NCBI GenBank assembly: GCA_027019205.1
Contig: JALUWZ010000182.1
Span: 1 to 31,140, forward strand
Direction: 5' to 3'
Length of the DNA stretch: 31,140 nt
Origin: Emcibacter sp.
GTDB lineage: Bacteria > Pseudomonadota > Alphaproteobacteria > Sphingomonadales > Emcibacteraceae
Below the pieces are notes generated by a model. It saw nothing but the letters and a program-made list of their open reading frames with translations. It did not search any database and was not told the origin of the DNA. Every line of letters starts with the position of its first letter. Position 1 is the stretch's first letter. The position numbers were made by a program, and so were the translations under genes. Shown piece after piece: positions 1 through 8,261 of this stretch.

Positions 1-1
1 C

Positions 2-1156
2 CATTTTCAGGAAGAGGCCGCCGGCATGCCCTTCTGGCACCCCCATGGCTGGACAATCTATCAACAGGTTGAGGCCTATATCCGCCGCAAACAAAAGAAA
101 TACGGCTATCAGGAAATCAATACCCCGCAGCTGGTTGACCGGATATTGTGGGAGAAATCCGGCCATGCCGACAAATTTCACGAACATATGTACACCACCG
201 AATCCGACAACCGGGTCTTTGCCCTGAAACCGATGAACTGCCCGTGCCATGTTCAGGTATTCAATCAGGGGATTGTCAGTTACCGGGACCTGCCGCTCAG
301 GCTGGCGGAATTCGGTTCCTGTCATCGTTATGAGCCGTCAGGCGCCCTGCACGGGCTGATGCGGGTGCGGTCCTTCACCCAGGATGACGCCCATATCTTC
401 TGTAGTGAGGACCAGATCAGTGATGAATGTGTGACTTTCTGCGAAATGCTGCTGGAGATATACAAGGATTTCGGCTTTAACGATGTCAAGGTTAAATTCT
501 CTGACCGGCCCGAGACCCGCGCCGGCGGCGATGATGTCTGGGACCGGGCGGAGGCGGCGCTGAAGATTGCTATCGAGAAAACCGGCCTTGAATATAGTCT
601 TAACCCGGGGGAGGGGGCATTTTACGGCCCGAAACTTGAATTTGTCCTGACCGATGCCATTGGCCGCGACTGGCAATGCGGCACTTTTCAGGTTGATTTC
701 ATCCTGCCGGAACGGCTTGATGCCCATTATATCGGTGCCGATAATAACAAGCATCGCCCCGTCATGCTACACCGGGCCATACTCGGCTCGTTTGAGCGCT
801 TTATCGGTATCCTGATTGAGGAATATGCCGGACGCTTCCCCATGTGGCTTGCGCCCATTCAGGTTGTGGTGACGGGCATCACCTCTGATCAGGATGATTA
901 TGTCCGGGAAGTTTATCAGCAGTTGAAGTCTGCGGGGCTTCGGGCGGAAATCGACCTGCGGAGTGAAAAGATAAATTATAAAATCCGCGAACATTCCCAC
1001 GCCAAGACTCCGGCAATTTTTGTCGCGGGCGGGCGCGAGGCGACGGAAAATACCGTCACCATCCGCCGTCTTGGGTCAAAACAGCAGCAAACCGTTGATT
1101 TGAGTGAGGCCATCAGGCAACTGAAGGAAGAATCGCTTGCACCAGATCAAAGATAG
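2..1156 (+). CDS. thrS: Threonyl-tRNA synthetase, C-terminal part (5' end outside window)
   Basis: Class II aminoacyl-tRNA synthetase that attaches threonine to tRNA-Thr in the cytoplasm. The reading frame is open from base 2 and the first residues (HFQEEAAGMPFWHPHGW) are mid-protein ThrRS sequence, so the apparent ATG at 26 is internal. Visible parts are the MNCPCH zinc-ligand segment, class II motif 2 (RLAEFGSCHRYEPSG, then HGLMRVRSFTQDD), motif 3 (HRAILGSFERFIG) and the C-terminal anticodon-binding domain starting near PMWLAPIQVVV. The N-terminal TGS and editing domains would lie upstream of the window. infC follows about 110 bp downstream on the same strand, a common thrS-infC neighbourhood. 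No strong terminator separates the two, so read-through is possible. Confidence 0.97.
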   Translation, partial: HFQEEAAGMPFWHPHGWTIYQQVEAYIRRKQKKYGYQEINTPQLVDRILWEKSGHADKFHEHMYTTESDNRVFALKPMNCPCHVQVFNQGIVSYRDLPLRLAEFGSCHRYEPSGALHGLMRVRSFTQDDAHIFCSEDQISDECVTFCEMLLEIYKDFGFNDVKVKFSDRPETRAGGDDVWDRAEAALKIAIEKTGLEYSLNPGEGAFYGPKLEFVLTDAIGRDWQCGTFQVDFILPERLDAHYIGADNNKHRPVMLHRAILGSFERFIGILIEEYAGRFPMWLAPIQVVVTGITSDQDDYVREVYQQLKSAGLRAEIDLRSEKINYKIREHSHAKTPAIFVAGGREATENTVTIRRLGSKQQQTVDLSEAIRQLKEESLAPDQR

Positions 1157-1226
1157 GTCAATGAGCATTGCATTTTTTTTGTTTTTCAGTAATAAAGGGT
1201 AAATCTACGCCATCATTAACAGCAAG

Positions 1227-1255
1227 GCGGGAATATGCCGAAACCGGCAGCCCGC
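1227..1255 (+). promoter_or_regulatory. 5'-UTR hairpin abutting the infC Shine-Dalgarno sequence
   Basis: GCGGG (1227-1231) pairs with CCCGC (1251-1255), and TGCCG (1236-1240) pairs with CGGCA (1245-1249) around an AAAC loop; a small internal loop separates the two stems. The hairpin ends exactly one base before AGGAGG (1256-1261). There is no T-run, so it is not an intrinsic terminator. Its position suggests an influence on ribosome loading at infC, which is inference. Confidence 0.5.
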
Positions 1256-1268
1256 AGGAGGAAATTAA

Positions 1269-1805
1269 ATAGCCAGACGACCAGTACAAGGCCCCCCGTC
1301 CAAAAAAGGATTAAGGGTAAATAATGATATTGTCTCAGAGGAAATCAGATTAATCGACAGTGAGGGTGAGAATCACGGGTCAGTCAAGGTTGAAGTCGGG
1401 CTGTCCATGGCCAAAGACGCCGGACTTGATCTGGTGGAAATCTCGCCCAATGCCGAACCACCGGTATGCAAGATTCTCGATTACGGGAAATATCGTTTTG
1501 AAGCCCAGAAAAAGGCCAGTCTCGCCAAGAAGAAGCAAAAAACTGTCGAGGTCAAGGAAATCAAACTGCGCCCCGGCATTGAAAAGCATGACTATGATGT
1601 CAAGATGCGGTCGGTTGACAGGTTTCTTGACGGTGGCGACAAGGTCAAGGTTACTTTACGGTTTCGCGGGCGGGAAATGGCCCATCAGGAACTCGGCCTG
1701 GAAATCCTGACCCGGGTCCAGGAAGACTTTCGGGAAAAGGCAAAAATCGAGCAGGCTCCCAAAATGGAAGGCCGTCAGATCATTATGATCCTGTCACCGA
1801 AATAG
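1269..1805 (+). CDS. infC: Translation initiation factor IF-3, AUA start codon
   Basis: IF-3 binds the 30S subunit, prevents subunit joining and proofreads the initiator tRNA and start codon. The 178-residue product has the family N-terminus (ARRP...), RLIDSEGENHG, the linker NAEPPVCKILDYGKYRFEAQKK and the C-terminal domain ending GRQIIMILSPK. The first in-frame ATG (1407) would remove the N-terminal domain. Homology continues upstream to 1272 and meets an in-frame TAA at 1266-1268, so the only start fitting the full protein is ATA at 1269. It is seven bases after a perfect AGGAGG (1256-1261). Non-AUG starts are a known trait of infC (AUU in E. coli) and permit autoregulation, because IF-3 discriminates against such codons. 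rpmI and rplT, which often follow infC, are absent here. Confidence 0.92.
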   Translation: MARRPVQGPPSKKGLRVNNDIVSEEIRLIDSEGENHGSVKVEVGLSMAKDAGLDLVEISPNAEPPVCKILDYGKYRFEAQKKASLAKKKQKTVEVKEIKLRPGIEKHDYDVKMRSVDRFLDGGDKVKVTLRFRGREMAHQELGLEILTRVQEDFREKAKIEQAPKMEGRQIIMILSPK

Positions 1806-1995
1806 CGGTAATATTTCGAGTCGGGTCAAAAAAAGTCTGGAATGATTTTAAACTACCATCTAACCACAGCAGCAGTCGCTACCGTTGATTTACGGGTGTT
1901 TTTGCTGTATAATTCAGCCATTGTGCACCCAAAGGCAAGCACATCTTGGTACGCTGAGAAATAACAGCTGAATTTTCCAACGTGACCAGAAAAAG

Positions 1996-2032
1996 AAACC
2001 CGCCAGAGGCCCCATGGCCCGGCGGGTTTTTT
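1996..2032. terminator. Bidirectional intrinsic terminator between infC and ilvC
   Basis: AAACCCGCC (1996-2004) pairs with GGCGGGTTT (2021-2029). A T-run follows on the plus strand, and on the minus strand TTTCTTTTT follows. It lies between convergent infC and ilvC, close to the ilvC stop. The rest of 1806-1995 shows no gene or clear RNA. Confidence 0.8.
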
Positions 2033-2053
2033 GGTGTGATCAGGAGATTACCG

Positions 2054-3079
2054 TCAGTTTCTGGCTTTATCAACCAGCTGGTTTTCTTTCAGCCACGGCA
2101 TCATGGCGCGCAGATTTTCACCGACTTTTTCAATCGGATGGGCGGCGCCCCTGGCGCGGGCGGCTTTCAGTTTGATCTGCCCGACCTTGTTATCGAGCAT
2201 AAAGTCATTGACGAAACGCCCTTCCTGAATATCGGCCAGAATCTGTTTCATGGCCTGCTTGGTTTGTGCATTAATCACCCGGGGGCCTGACATATAGTCG
2301 CCATATTCAGCCGTGTTTGAGATTGAATAGCGCATGTTGGCAATGCCGCCCTCATACATAAGGTCAACGATCAGCTTCAATTCATGCAGACATTCGAAAT
2401 AGGCCATTTCCGGCGCATAACCGGCCTCGGTCAGAACCTCGAATCCGCACTGAACCAGCGCTGAGGCCCCGCCGCACAGCACCGCCTGTTCGCCGAACAG
2501 ATCGGTTTCGCATTCTTCGCGGAAGGTGGTTTCAATCACTCCGGCCCGACCGCCGCCATTGGCCGACGCATAGGACAGCCCAATATCATGGGCATTGCCG
2601 GAGGCATCCTGATGGACGGCAATCAGGGTTGGCACCCCGGCCCCTTTGAGATATTCCGAGCGCACCGTATGGCCGGGGCCTTTCGGGGCAATCATGAATA
2701 CATCAAGGTCGGCCCTCGGTTCAATCAGCCGGAAATGAATATTCAGCCCGTGGGCAAAGGCCAGCGCCGCCCCCTGTTTCAAATTGGGGGCAAGATCATT
2801 CTGGTAAAGTTCCGCCTGAAGCTCGTCCGGCACCAGAACCATGACGACATCGGCCCATGCCGCCCCTTCGGCGGCGGTCATTACCTTGAAGCCGGCCTCT
2901 TCGGCCTTGGCCCGGCTGCCTGAGCCTTCGCGCAGAGCCACGGCAATCTCGGCAACTCCGCTGTCGCGCAGGTTGGCCGCATGGGCATGCCCCTGACTGC
3001 CATAGCCGATGATCAGGACTTTCTTGGTCTTGATCAGGTTAATATCCGCATCGCGATCATAATATACGCGCATTTTCAT
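2054..3079 (-). CDS. ilvC: Ketol-acid reductoisomerase, class I
   Basis: Converts acetolactate and acetohydroxybutyrate to the dihydroxy acids of valine and isoleucine synthesis, using NADPH and Mg2+. The 341-residue length fits the short class I form. The N-terminal Rossmann fold carries GYGSQGHAHAANLRDSG; MIAPKGPGHTVR and the C-terminal helical domain (ETDLFGEQAVLCGG, FECLHELKLIVDLMYEGG) hold the metal and substrate sites. AAAGGAGAAG sits directly before the ATG. It is the third gene after ilvI and ilvN on the same strand. The 61-bp gap from ilvN contains a GCGGGC/GCCCGC hairpin (3116-3133) without a T-run on this strand, so co-transcription is likely. Confidence 0.98.
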   Translation of the reverse strand: MKMRVYYDRDADINLIKTKKVLIIGYGSQGHAHAANLRDSGVAEIAVALREGSGSRAKAEEAGFKVMTAAEGAAWADVVMVLVPDELQAELYQNDLAPNLKQGAALAFAHGLNIHFRLIEPRADLDVFMIAPKGPGHTVRSEYLKGAGVPTLIAVHQDASGNAHDIGLSYASANGGGRAGVIETTFREECETDLFGEQAVLCGGASALVQCGFEVLTEAGYAPEMAYFECLHELKLIVDLMYEGGIANMRYSISNTAEYGDYMSGPRVINAQTKQAMKQILADIQEGRFVNDFMLDNKVGQIKLKAARARGAAHPIEKVGENLRAMMPWLKENQLVDKARN

Positions 3080-3140
3080 CTTCTCCTTTGATAATATTTA
3101 TATAGCTGTTGTATCGCGGGCAATATGGCCCGCAAATTTT

Positions 3141-3665
3141 TTATAATGCCTTTGTCCCTCGGGTCAGGGCGGCAACACCGGTCCGCACCGCTTCGACCAG
3201 TCCCAGATTTTCCATCAGTTTGATGAAGGCCTTGATCTTGTCTGTTTTACCTGTCACTTCAAAGATATAGCTGTCATGGCTGCTATCGACAATTTTGGCG
3301 CGGAAGGCTTCGGCAATACGCAGGGCCGACTGTTGCTGATCATCAGTACAATGCACCTTGATCAGGGCAAGTTCGCGTTCGACATGCGGGCCGCTTTCGG
3401 TCAGGTCGCCGACCCGGTGGACCGGGACCAGCCGGTCAAGCTGTGCCTTGATCTGTTCGATAACATGGGGGGTGCCGATTGTCACCACGGTAATGCGGGA
3501 TTCGGTTCCTCGCAGATCAACCGGGGCCACCGTCAGATGTTCAATATTATAGCCCCTGCCAGAAAACAGACCGATCACCCGGGCCAGAACCCCGGCCTCG
3601 TTATCAACAATGACCGACAGGGTATGGCGCGTGGCGATTTCTATTTCTTTATGGGTATGGTGCAT
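3141..3665 (-). CDS. ilvN: Acetolactate synthase small (regulatory) subunit
   Basis: Regulatory subunit of acetohydroxyacid synthase; it activates the large subunit and gives feedback inhibition by valine. The 174 residues begin with an ACT domain (HTLSVIVDNEAGVLARVIGLFSGRGYNIEHL, about residues 14-44) and end with the usual small-subunit C-terminal domain (EVTGKTDKIKAFIKLMENLG). It starts 18 bp after the ilvI stop, so the two subunits are very probably co-translated. The family symbol may be ilvN or ilvH, and the sequence alone does not decide between them. Confidence 0.96.
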   Translation of the reverse strand: MHHTHKEIEIATRHTLSVIVDNEAGVLARVIGLFSGRGYNIEHLTVAPVDLRGTESRITVVTIGTPHVIEQIKAQLDRLVPVHRVGDLTESGPHVERELALIKVHCTDDQQQSALRIAEAFRAKIVDSSHDSYIFEVTGKTDKIKAFIKLMENLGLVEAVRTGVAALTRGTKAL

Positions 3666-3683
3666 AATTTTCTCCGCCGCCGG

Positions 3684-5438
3684 TTAAACCAGAGCTGCGC
3701 CCCCTTCCGCTTCAAGAATTTCTTCATCTTCCGGTAAAATCATTTCGTTATGGGCCGCGCCGCTTGGCACCATCGGGAAACAATTGGCAAGTTTCGCCAC
3801 CCGGCAATCGACGATCACCAGCCCGTCCTGCTCAATCATTTCCGTGATGGCGGCGTCAAGGTCCGCCGGTCTGTCAACAACAATGCCATGACCGCCGTAG
3901 GATTGGGCCAGCGCGACAAAATCCGGCAGATTGCTGGACATTGACTGGGAATAGCGTCCGCCGTGGTTAAGTTCCTGCCACTGGCGTACCATGCCCATAT
4001 ATTCATTATTGAGGATGAAAATCTTGACCGGCAGGCCATACTGGATGGCGGTGCCGAGTTCCTGAATATTCATCTGGATGGAGGCCTCGCCCGCGACATC
4101 AATCACCAGCGCCTCCGGATGGGCGACCTGAACGCCGATCGCTGCCGGAAAGCCATAGCCCATCGTGCCGAGACCGCCAGAGGTCATCCAGCGGTTCGGC
4201 TGGTCAAATTTCAGGAACTGGGCCGCCCACATCTGATGCTGGCCAACCTCGGTGGTGAAATAGACATCCCGGTCCTTCGTCAGGGCCTGCAGGCGTTCAA
4301 GGGCATATTGCGGCATGATCTCATCGTCGGACTGATGATATTTCAGGCAGTCGCGAGCGCGCCATTGCTCAATTCTGGCCCACCAGTCGTCATAGGAAGG
4401 CTGCCCCTGTTCAAGGGTGGTCGCCTTCCATAATTTCAGCATATCCTCAAGCACATGGGCAACATCGCCGACAATCGGCACATCAACCCGGACGGTCTTG
4501 TTGATTGATGAACGGTCAATATCAATATGAATTTTCTTTGATTTTGGCGAAAAGGCATCCAGCCGTCCGGTCACCCGGTCGTCAAAACGCGCCCCGACAC
4601 AGACCATAACATCACAATCATGCATGGCGTGGTTGGCCTCATAGGTGCCGTGCATGCCAAGCATGCCGAGAAACTGTTTGTCAGTTGCCGGATAGGCGCC
4701 CAGTCCCATCAGGGTGCTGGTGATTGGTGCGCCGGTGAGCCGGACCATTTCCCTGAGCAATTGTGCCGCCGCCGGGCCGGAATTTATCACCCCGCCGCCG
4801 CTATAGAAAACCGGTCTTTCCGCCTTGGCCAATATTCTTACCGCTTCCCGGATGGCATTAATATCACCCTTGACCGCCGGACGATAACTGCGGTGTTTGA
4901 TCGTGCCGCTATGGATATTTTCACTGGTGAATATCTGAATATCCTTTGGCACGTCGACGACGACCGGCCCCGGACGGCCATTGGTCGCGACATAAAAGGC
5001 TTCGTGGATGGTGCCTGATAATTTATCAACATCGCGTACCAGATAATTATGCTTGGTGCAGTGGCGGGTTATGCCCACCGTGTCGGCCTCCTGAAAGGCA
5101 TCACTGCCGATCAGATGAACCGGAACCTGCCCGGTCAGGCAGATTACCGGAATGGAATCAAGCATGGCATCGGTCAGGCCGGTCACCGCATTGGTCGCCC
5201 CCGGGCCACTGGTGACCAGAACAACCCCGACCTTGCCGGTAGAGCGTGCATAACCCTCTGCCGCATGAACCGCCGCCTGTTCATGGCGGACCAGAATATG
5301 CCGAATCCTGTCCTGTTTGAACAGGGCGTCATAGATTGGCAATACAGCCCCGCCGGGATAGCCGAAGATAACCTCGACCCCCAGATCAATCAGGGAGTTT
5401 ATGATGATCTCTGCACCGCTGATCTCTTTGTCGGCCAT
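3684..5438 (-). CDS. ilvI: Acetolactate synthase large (catalytic) subunit
   Basis: Thiamine-diphosphate enzyme that condenses pyruvate with pyruvate or 2-oxobutyrate, the first common step of branched-chain amino acid synthesis. It shows the N-terminal TPP domain (FGYPGGAVLPIYD; catalytic Glu in VRHEQAAVHAAEGYARS), the central FAD-type domain and the C-terminal TPP domain (VAGEASIQMN, then ILNNEYMGMVRQWQE). The metal-binding GDG-type motif reads GEAS, with Glu where most ThDP enzymes have Asp. I chose ATG at 5438: AGAAAGG lies six bases upstream, whereas the longer form would use a TTG two codons earlier. It heads the ilvI-ilvN-ilvC set. Confidence 0.97.
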   Translation of the reverse strand: MADKEISGAEIIINSLIDLGVEVIFGYPGGAVLPIYDALFKQDRIRHILVRHEQAAVHAAEGYARSTGKVGVVLVTSGPGATNAVTGLTDAMLDSIPVICLTGQVPVHLIGSDAFQEADTVGITRHCTKHNYLVRDVDKLSGTIHEAFYVATNGRPGPVVVDVPKDIQIFTSENIHSGTIKHRSYRPAVKGDINAIREAVRILAKAERPVFYSGGGVINSGPAAAQLLREMVRLTGAPITSTLMGLGAYPATDKQFLGMLGMHGTYEANHAMHDCDVMVCVGARFDDRVTGRLDAFSPKSKKIHIDIDRSSINKTVRVDVPIVGDVAHVLEDMLKLWKATTLEQGQPSYDDWWARIEQWRARDCLKYHQSDDEIMPQYALERLQALTKDRDVYFTTEVGQHQMWAAQFLKFDQPNRWMTSGGLGTMGYGFPAAIGVQVAHPEALVIDVAGEASIQMNIQELGTAIQYGLPVKIFILNNEYMGMVRQWQELNHGGRYSQSMSSNLPDFVALAQSYGGHGIVVDRPADLDAAITEMIEQDGLVIVDCRVAKLANCFPMVPSGAAHNEMILPEDEEILEAEGGAALV

Positions 5439-5573
5439 AACCAACCTTTCTTAATCCAATTATCCATGGTTCCGAAGAAAATGCAAAAAATCCCTCGCGA
5501 ACAAAATTTTATATCCGTTTTTTACGGCTGTGGCAACCGAAACGCAGATATAGATTATTTTCTGACGCGGCGC

Positions 5574-5602
5574 AGCATAATATAATATTATTTCTCAGTC
5601 AA
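5574..5602 (-). promoter_or_regulatory. Putative sigma70-type promoter for ilvI-ilvN-ilvC
   Basis: On the minus strand TTGACT (5602-5597) is followed after 17 bp by TATGCT (5579-5574), in a very AT-rich stretch between miaA and ilvI. Transcription would start near 5567 and leave a leader of about 130 nt before the ATG at 5438. That leader holds a small hairpin (CGGTTG/CAGCCG) but no clear attenuator. Confidence 0.45.
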
Positions 5603-5646
5603 TAATAATTACGTAATTATAATACAAAATAATTTATATATCTATA

Positions 5647-6537
5647 CTAATATTTCATATTTATCTGATTCCACGAAATACACTGATTACGGAACCAGGT
5701 CAGTTGCCGTTTGGCAAATTGCCGGGTTGCTGTCTGACTGAGGCTGATGGCCTCTTCCAGCGGGATTTCCTGCCCGAGATAGCGGGAGATATGTGATACG
5801 CCGAGGGCCTTCATCACCGGCAATGTCGCGGGGTAATTCAGGGCAAGCAAGGCGGCAACTTCCTCTATGGCCTTGCCCTGTTCTATCATCTCGCGGAACC
5901 TCCGGTCGCAACGGGCGTAGAGCGCTGGACGGTCGGGAATGATGATATTGCGTTCCACGGCAATGTCCTCCCGGGCATCAAGACCGCCTACGGGGGGGAT
6001 ATTTTGCCAATGGGCGAGGGACTTTCCGCTGGACAGGATCACTTCGAGGGCGCGGCAGATCCGCTGGCTGTCGCCGGGGGCGAGCCGGGACGCCATCAGC
6101 GGGTCAAGATCCGTCAGCCTTTTGTGGGCCGCCTGCGGGCCGGTGGCAGTTAATTCCTCCCGGACTTTGCGGCGAATATTCTGGTCAATTTCCGGCACCG
6201 CAGACAGCCCCTCGGTCAGGCTTCTGAAATACAGTCCGGTGCCGCCAACGACAATCGGCACCGCACCGCGCTGCCAGATTTCCTCGATGACAGTCAGGGC
6301 CATGTCGCGCCAGCGTTCGGCGGAACAGGGGTCGTCACCCTTCAGGATACCATAGAGATGGTGGGGGCAGCTGGCCTCGTCCCGGTCCGACGGGCGGGCG
6401 GTCAGATCACGCAGCTCACGGTAGACCTGCATACTGTCGGCATTGACAATTTCCCCGCCACAATCCCGCGCCCATCCGAGGGCAGTGGTGGATTTGCCGC
6501 TGGCGGTCGGCCCGGCGAGCAGAATTATTTTTTTCAT
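5647..6537 (-). CDS. miaA: tRNA dimethylallyltransferase
   Basis: Transfers a dimethylallyl group to N6 of A37 in tRNAs reading codons that begin with U, the first step towards the ms2i6A modification that stabilises codon pairing. The P-loop LLAGPTASGKST is at residues 5-16, followed by NADSMQVY, the RP-rich substrate region and VGGTGLYF, all diagnostic of MiaA. The frame is open 31 codons further upstream, but that extension overlaps the divergent serB start and lacks family similarity. ATG at 6537, just before the P-loop and seven bases after GGGA, gives 296 residues, the usual size. Confidence 0.96.
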   Translation of the reverse strand: MKKIILLAGPTASGKSTTALGWARDCGGEIVNADSMQVYRELRDLTARPSDRDEASCPHHLYGILKGDDPCSAERWRDMALTVIEEIWQRGAVPIVVGGTGLYFRSLTEGLSAVPEIDQNIRRKVREELTATGPQAAHKRLTDLDPLMASRLAPGDSQRICRALEVILSSGKSLAHWQNIPPVGGLDAREDIAVERNIIIPDRPALYARCDRRFREMIEQGKAIEEVAALLALNYPATLPVMKALGVSHISRYLGQEIPLEEAISLSQTATRQFAKRQLTWFRNQCISWNQINMKY

Positions 6538-6611
6538 ATATTTTCCCGTAGCGTTAAAAGACCAGTCTATATATAACATGATCTTTTTGACAGCAAACAG
6601 GCGCGATACAG

Positions 6612-7496
6612 ATGAAAAATGTTCTGACACTCATTTCCAATCCGGCGGAACCGGTATTGACAGCGGCCATTGTTGCGGATTGCGGCGCCCGAATGGTGGA
6701 TGTTACGGCCATATCATGGCTGTCCGAAGGGGTCGCGGCGGATATTTTTTTTGACGGAGATATAGTAGCAGCAGAGGAAAAACTTGGCCCGGAGCTTATG
6801 GCCAAAAATCTTGATTTCCTGTTCCAGCCGCAGCAAAACCGGGTGAAAAAGCTCCTGGTCGCCGATATGGATTCGACCATCATTCAGTGTGAATGTATTG
6901 ACGAACTGGCTGACTTCGCCGGGTTGAAGGAAGAAATATCCGCCATGACCAAGGCGGCGATGCAGGGCAATGTTGATTTTGAACAGACGCTTCGGGACCG
7001 GGTGGCGTTGCTGGCCGGGCTGGAGGCGACAGCCCTGGAAAAGATGTATCGGGAGCGGCTTGCCCTTACCCCGGGGGCGGTGCCGCTAATCCGGACCATG
7101 AATGCCAAGGGGGCGATGACAGTGCTGGTCTCCGGTGGCTTTACCTTTTTTACCGGCAAGGTCGCGGCGCTTACCGGATTTCAGGTCAACCGGGGCAATA
7201 TACTCGAAATCAGCGACGGCAGGCTGACCGGAAAAGTCCTGCCGCCTATCGTCGACAGCCGGACCAAAATCGACAGCCTGATCGAATTCCGTAACAAGGG
7301 CGGGTTATCAAAGGCGGAGACCCTGGCCATCGGTGACGGGGCCAATGACATCCCGATGATCCGCGAGGCCGGCCTGGGCGTGGCCTTCCACCCGAAACCC
7401 GCCGTGGAAAAAGCTGCCGATATGGTGATTCGCCATGCCGATCTTACGGCTCTTCTGTATTTGCAGGGCTATTCAGATCAGGATTTTGTCAGGTAA
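6612..7496 (+). CDS. serB: Phosphoserine phosphatase
   Basis: HAD-family phosphatase that hydrolyses phosphoserine to serine, the last step of serine synthesis. Motif I DMDST has the nucleophile Asp85 and the acid Asp87; motif II is VSGGFTFF, followed by a conserved Lys and then motif III GDGANDIPMI. The first ~75 residues are the N-terminal ACT-like region of SerB. The 294-residue length is typical of proteobacterial SerB. It is divergent from miaA with a 74-bp gap. The ribosome-binding site is weak. Confidence 0.96.
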   Translation: MKNVLTLISNPAEPVLTAAIVADCGARMVDVTAISWLSEGVAADIFFDGDIVAAEEKLGPELMAKNLDFLFQPQQNRVKKLLVADMDSTIIQCECIDELADFAGLKEEISAMTKAAMQGNVDFEQTLRDRVALLAGLEATALEKMYRERLALTPGAVPLIRTMNAKGAMTVLVSGGFTFFTGKVAALTGFQVNRGNILEISDGRLTGKVLPPIVDSRTKIDSLIEFRNKGGLSKAETLAIGDGANDIPMIREAGLGVAFHPKPAVEKAADMVIRHADLTALLYLQGYSDQDFVR

Positions 7497-7535
7497 AAAA
7501 AGGCCATGACAGCTCTGTCATGACCCTTTTAAATT
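7495..7535. terminator. Bidirectional terminator between serB and the peroxiredoxin gene
   Basis: CATGACAG (7505-7512) and CTGTCATG (7515-7522) form a perfect 8-bp stem with a two-base loop. It is flanked by an A-run on the left and CCCTTTT on the right, giving a T-run on either strand. It serves two convergent genes. Confidence 0.8.
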
Positions 7536-7548
7536 AAAGTGGGAAAAA

Positions 7549-8067
7549 TCAGTTTCTCAGGTAGGCCAGCATGGTGTCGGCGTCGGAAACTTCGAACGGG
7601 TCGGTCGGGCAGTTGTCGCTGAAACCGGGTTCGACAAACATTTTGGTAATCTCGCCATCTTCGACAACCATCGAATAGCGCCAGCTGCGGAAACCGAAAC
7701 CGACATTATCCTTGTTGACCAGCATCCCCATCTTGCGGGTGAATTCACCGCTGCCATCCGGCAGAAGAAATACATTTTTGGCATTCTGGGCCTTGCCCCA
7801 CTGATACATGACAAAGGCGTCATTGACCGACAGGCAAACAACCGAATCAACGCCGAGCGCCTTCATCTCGTCATAATGCTTTTCATAGCCCGGCAGATGA
7901 GATGTCGAGCAGGTCGGGGTGAAGGCACCGGGCAGGGCGAACAGGACAACCTTCTTGCCCTTGAAAATATCATCGGATGTCACATCCTTCCATTCAAAGG
8001 GGTTGGGGCCGTCAAGGGCATCATTGCGCACGCGGGTTTTGAAAGTTACGTCAGGTATTCGGGTCAT
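7549..8067 (-). CDS. Peroxiredoxin (Prx5-like)
   Basis: Thiol peroxidase that reduces hydrogen peroxide or organic peroxides in the cytoplasm. The motif PGAFTPTCSTSHLPGY places the peroxidatic cysteine at residue 53 and is typical of the AhpC/TSA Prx5 subfamily. Other cysteines are at 78 and 153; I cannot say whether either is a resolving Cys. The 172-residue start at 8067 follows AAGGAAAAT and matches the family N-terminus; the 21 extra upstream codons do not. No glutaredoxin domain is fused. An AT-rich dyad lies about 60 bp upstream. Confidence 0.93.
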   Translation of the reverse strand: MTRIPDVTFKTRVRNDALDGPNPFEWKDVTSDDIFKGKKVVLFALPGAFTPTCSTSHLPGYEKHYDEMKALGVDSVVCLSVNDAFVMYQWGKAQNAKNVFLLPDGSGEFTRKMGMLVNKDNVGFGFRSWRYSMVVEDGEITKMFVEPGFSDNCPTDPFEVSDADTMLAYLRN

Positions 8068-8123
8068 AATATTTTCCTTTTTAATATAACGGTTATCAAG
8101 AGTCGAAAAGACCAGTTGATTAT

Positions 8124-8171
8124 ACAGCAATATTATAATAATGCAAATTAGAATTATTAAAATATTGCTGT
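8124..8171. promoter_or_regulatory. Long AT-rich dyad upstream of the peroxiredoxin gene
   Basis: ACAGCAATATT (8124-8134) and AATATTGCTGT (8161-8171) are perfect 11-bp inverted copies. A mismatch follows inward, then a further 7-bp pairing (8136-8142 with 8153-8159) around a ten-base loop. It lies 57-104 bp upstream of the peroxiredoxin start, so a regulator operator is possible. It could also be a transcript-end hairpin. Confidence 0.45.
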
Positions 8172-8197
8172 CAGACAGATATTATTGGTCATAGAAA

Positions 8198-8231
8198 AAT
8201 ACAAGGGGCCGGGTCATGGCAGACCCGGCCC
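8198..8231 (-). terminator. Terminator of the degP gene
   Basis: GGGCCGGGTC (8206-8215) pairs perfectly with GACCCGGCCC (8222-8231) around a six-base loop. On the minus strand it is followed by CTTGTATTTTT. It sits 31 bp after the protease stop codon. Confidence 0.75.
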
Positions 8232-8261
8232 GATTGAAGGCTGTTCAGTCAGGAAATTACG

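Noticed and set aside
1407..1805. Short infC starting at the first ATG
   Set aside because: It would remove the whole N-terminal domain although the upstream frame continues clear IF-3 similarity back to 1272.
5555..5578. Seven-codon leader-peptide-like frame (MLRRVRK) upstream of ilvI on the minus strand
   Set aside because: Its ATG lies inside the putative -10 box of the ilv promoter, it has no ribosome-binding site, and no terminator/antiterminator pair follows, so attenuation is not supported.
6538..6630. N-terminal extension of miaA
   Set aside because: It overlaps the divergent serB start, lacks MiaA similarity, and the P-loop directly follows the ATG at 6537.
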